Under the pieces are notes generated by a model. That model was not told where the DNA came from, made no database searches, and saw nothing but the letters and a program-made list of their open reading frames with translations. A DNA stretch of 64,000 bases from Timema cristinae (taxonomy: Eukaryota; Arthropoda; Insecta; Phasmatodea; Timematidae). Made by a program: the position numbers and the translations under genes. Numbering within the stretch: position 1 is the stretch's first letter; the number at the start of each line of letters is the position of its first letter. The DNA lies in contig JBCFYV010000935.1 of the NCBI GenBank assembly GCA_039000515.1, positions 62,227,604 through 62,291,603 of the forward strand, read 5' to 3'. This document shows, one piece after another, positions 63,161 to 64,000 of this stretch.

Positions 63161-63487
63161 TTTTTTTTATTAACAACCTCATAGTTTGAGTTCACTTAAT
63201 TTATAAAAATGTGACATTAGCTCATTTTGAACGGCTTTTTAATTATATTTGTGAAGATATGAGACTAGGCTTGATGATAAAGGTCTCTAGATTCAGCCTT
63301 CCTCTACAAATGTAGTGATTTATTGATAAGCTCACATAAGAAAATTTTAAGATAACATATTATAAGCTTAGACAAAATGGAAACGTAGTTTCTTATTTAC
63401 TTCACACATTCATTTCAACAGTTCTAGAATATCTGAGCATCGTGGCATTCGAGTAAACTTTTTCTTTCTGAGGCAATATTCGATTTA

Positions 63488-63745
63488 CCTGCTTCGGTGG
63501 CCGCATGGTCTAAGGCGTCACTCTCACAGTAGACTAGTATTCCGATGACCAGGAGATCGGGGTTCGAATCCCAGTTGGGTATTGCTGAGGTTTTTTTTTT
63601 TTCAAAATAGTTTGCCACTCTCTCTCCACGCAAATGTGGGTACATTTCCAATAAAATCATACCTTTCTAATCCCTAAACTACTAGCGTAGTTAGTACATA
63701 CGCGTATGATATGAACGAGTAGTAAGACCAGGTGCTAAAAAAAAA
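63488..63745 (+). repeat. SINE A copy
   Basis: Near-consensus head (TTCGGTGGCCGCATGGTCTA, GGGGTTCGAATCCC), body, and tail GAACGAGTAGTAAGACC with an A-run. Confidence 0.88.
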
Positions 63746-64000
63746 AGTCGACCTGATAATACAATTTAATAATAAATTGAATATTGAAAGTTATCTTATC
63801 TAATTGTGACTTAAATTTGTTCAAATAAAATATTATTAAAAAATGATAATTAGTCTTAAAATACCTATACAACTAGTCAGGACTAGGAATGTTTTTCAAG
63901 AATATTTCCAAACTATGGAAACGTGCTTATCTTCCACAAGTTGAATCTTATCTACAAAATAATTTATTTAAAAAGGGAAAAAGAGTATTTTCTTGGCAAC
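63746..64000. other. AT-rich end of window
   Basis: No feature is seen. Confidence 0.4.

Overview
This is an AT-rich, repeat-dense animal nuclear window. Split genes with GT-AG introns, tRNA-derived SINEs and several DNA-transposon families are all visible. The sugar-transporter-like protein and the transposon set point to an insect or another arthropod, but I cannot name a species.

Layout. Positions 536-7430 hold a decayed Ty1/copia element. It has two overlapping internal copies, and the reverse transcriptase of the second is split by a complete mariner (4630-5963). A single minus-strand exon of an unrecognised gene lies at 7663-7845. On the plus strand, 11399-22046 carries a cytosolic malate dehydrogenase (MDH) paralog. 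Its six main coding exons join into an open 338-residue protein in which almost every catalytic residue is replaced. From 45214 down to 26012 the minus strand carries an SLC45-type sugar/proton symporter gene. I place nine exons with matching phases, then a tentative exon and the terminal exon. Another unassigned minus-strand exon lies at 55528-55654. From about 45 kb onward the rest is mostly repeats.

Repeats. At least five tRNA-headed SINE families occur. Families A and B share a 3' tail containing the self-complementary word CCCGAACGGG. There are also LINE fragments (one about 3 kb, interrupted by an LTR-like insert), a Penelope-like fragment, two Helitron-like elements, and hAT-like and fold-back elements. 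Many minisatellites are present. Four of them sit on splice junctions of the SLC45 gene and contain copies of the exon edge with its splice site. The largest is a 46-bp unit repeated about 28 times before the last exon.

The two recognisable genes are convergent: MDH-like runs right, SLC45-like runs left, and their 3' ends are about 4 kb apart. Nothing suggests they act together. Intron and exon calls are hand predictions from splice signals, reading phase and family resemblance, with no transcript data.
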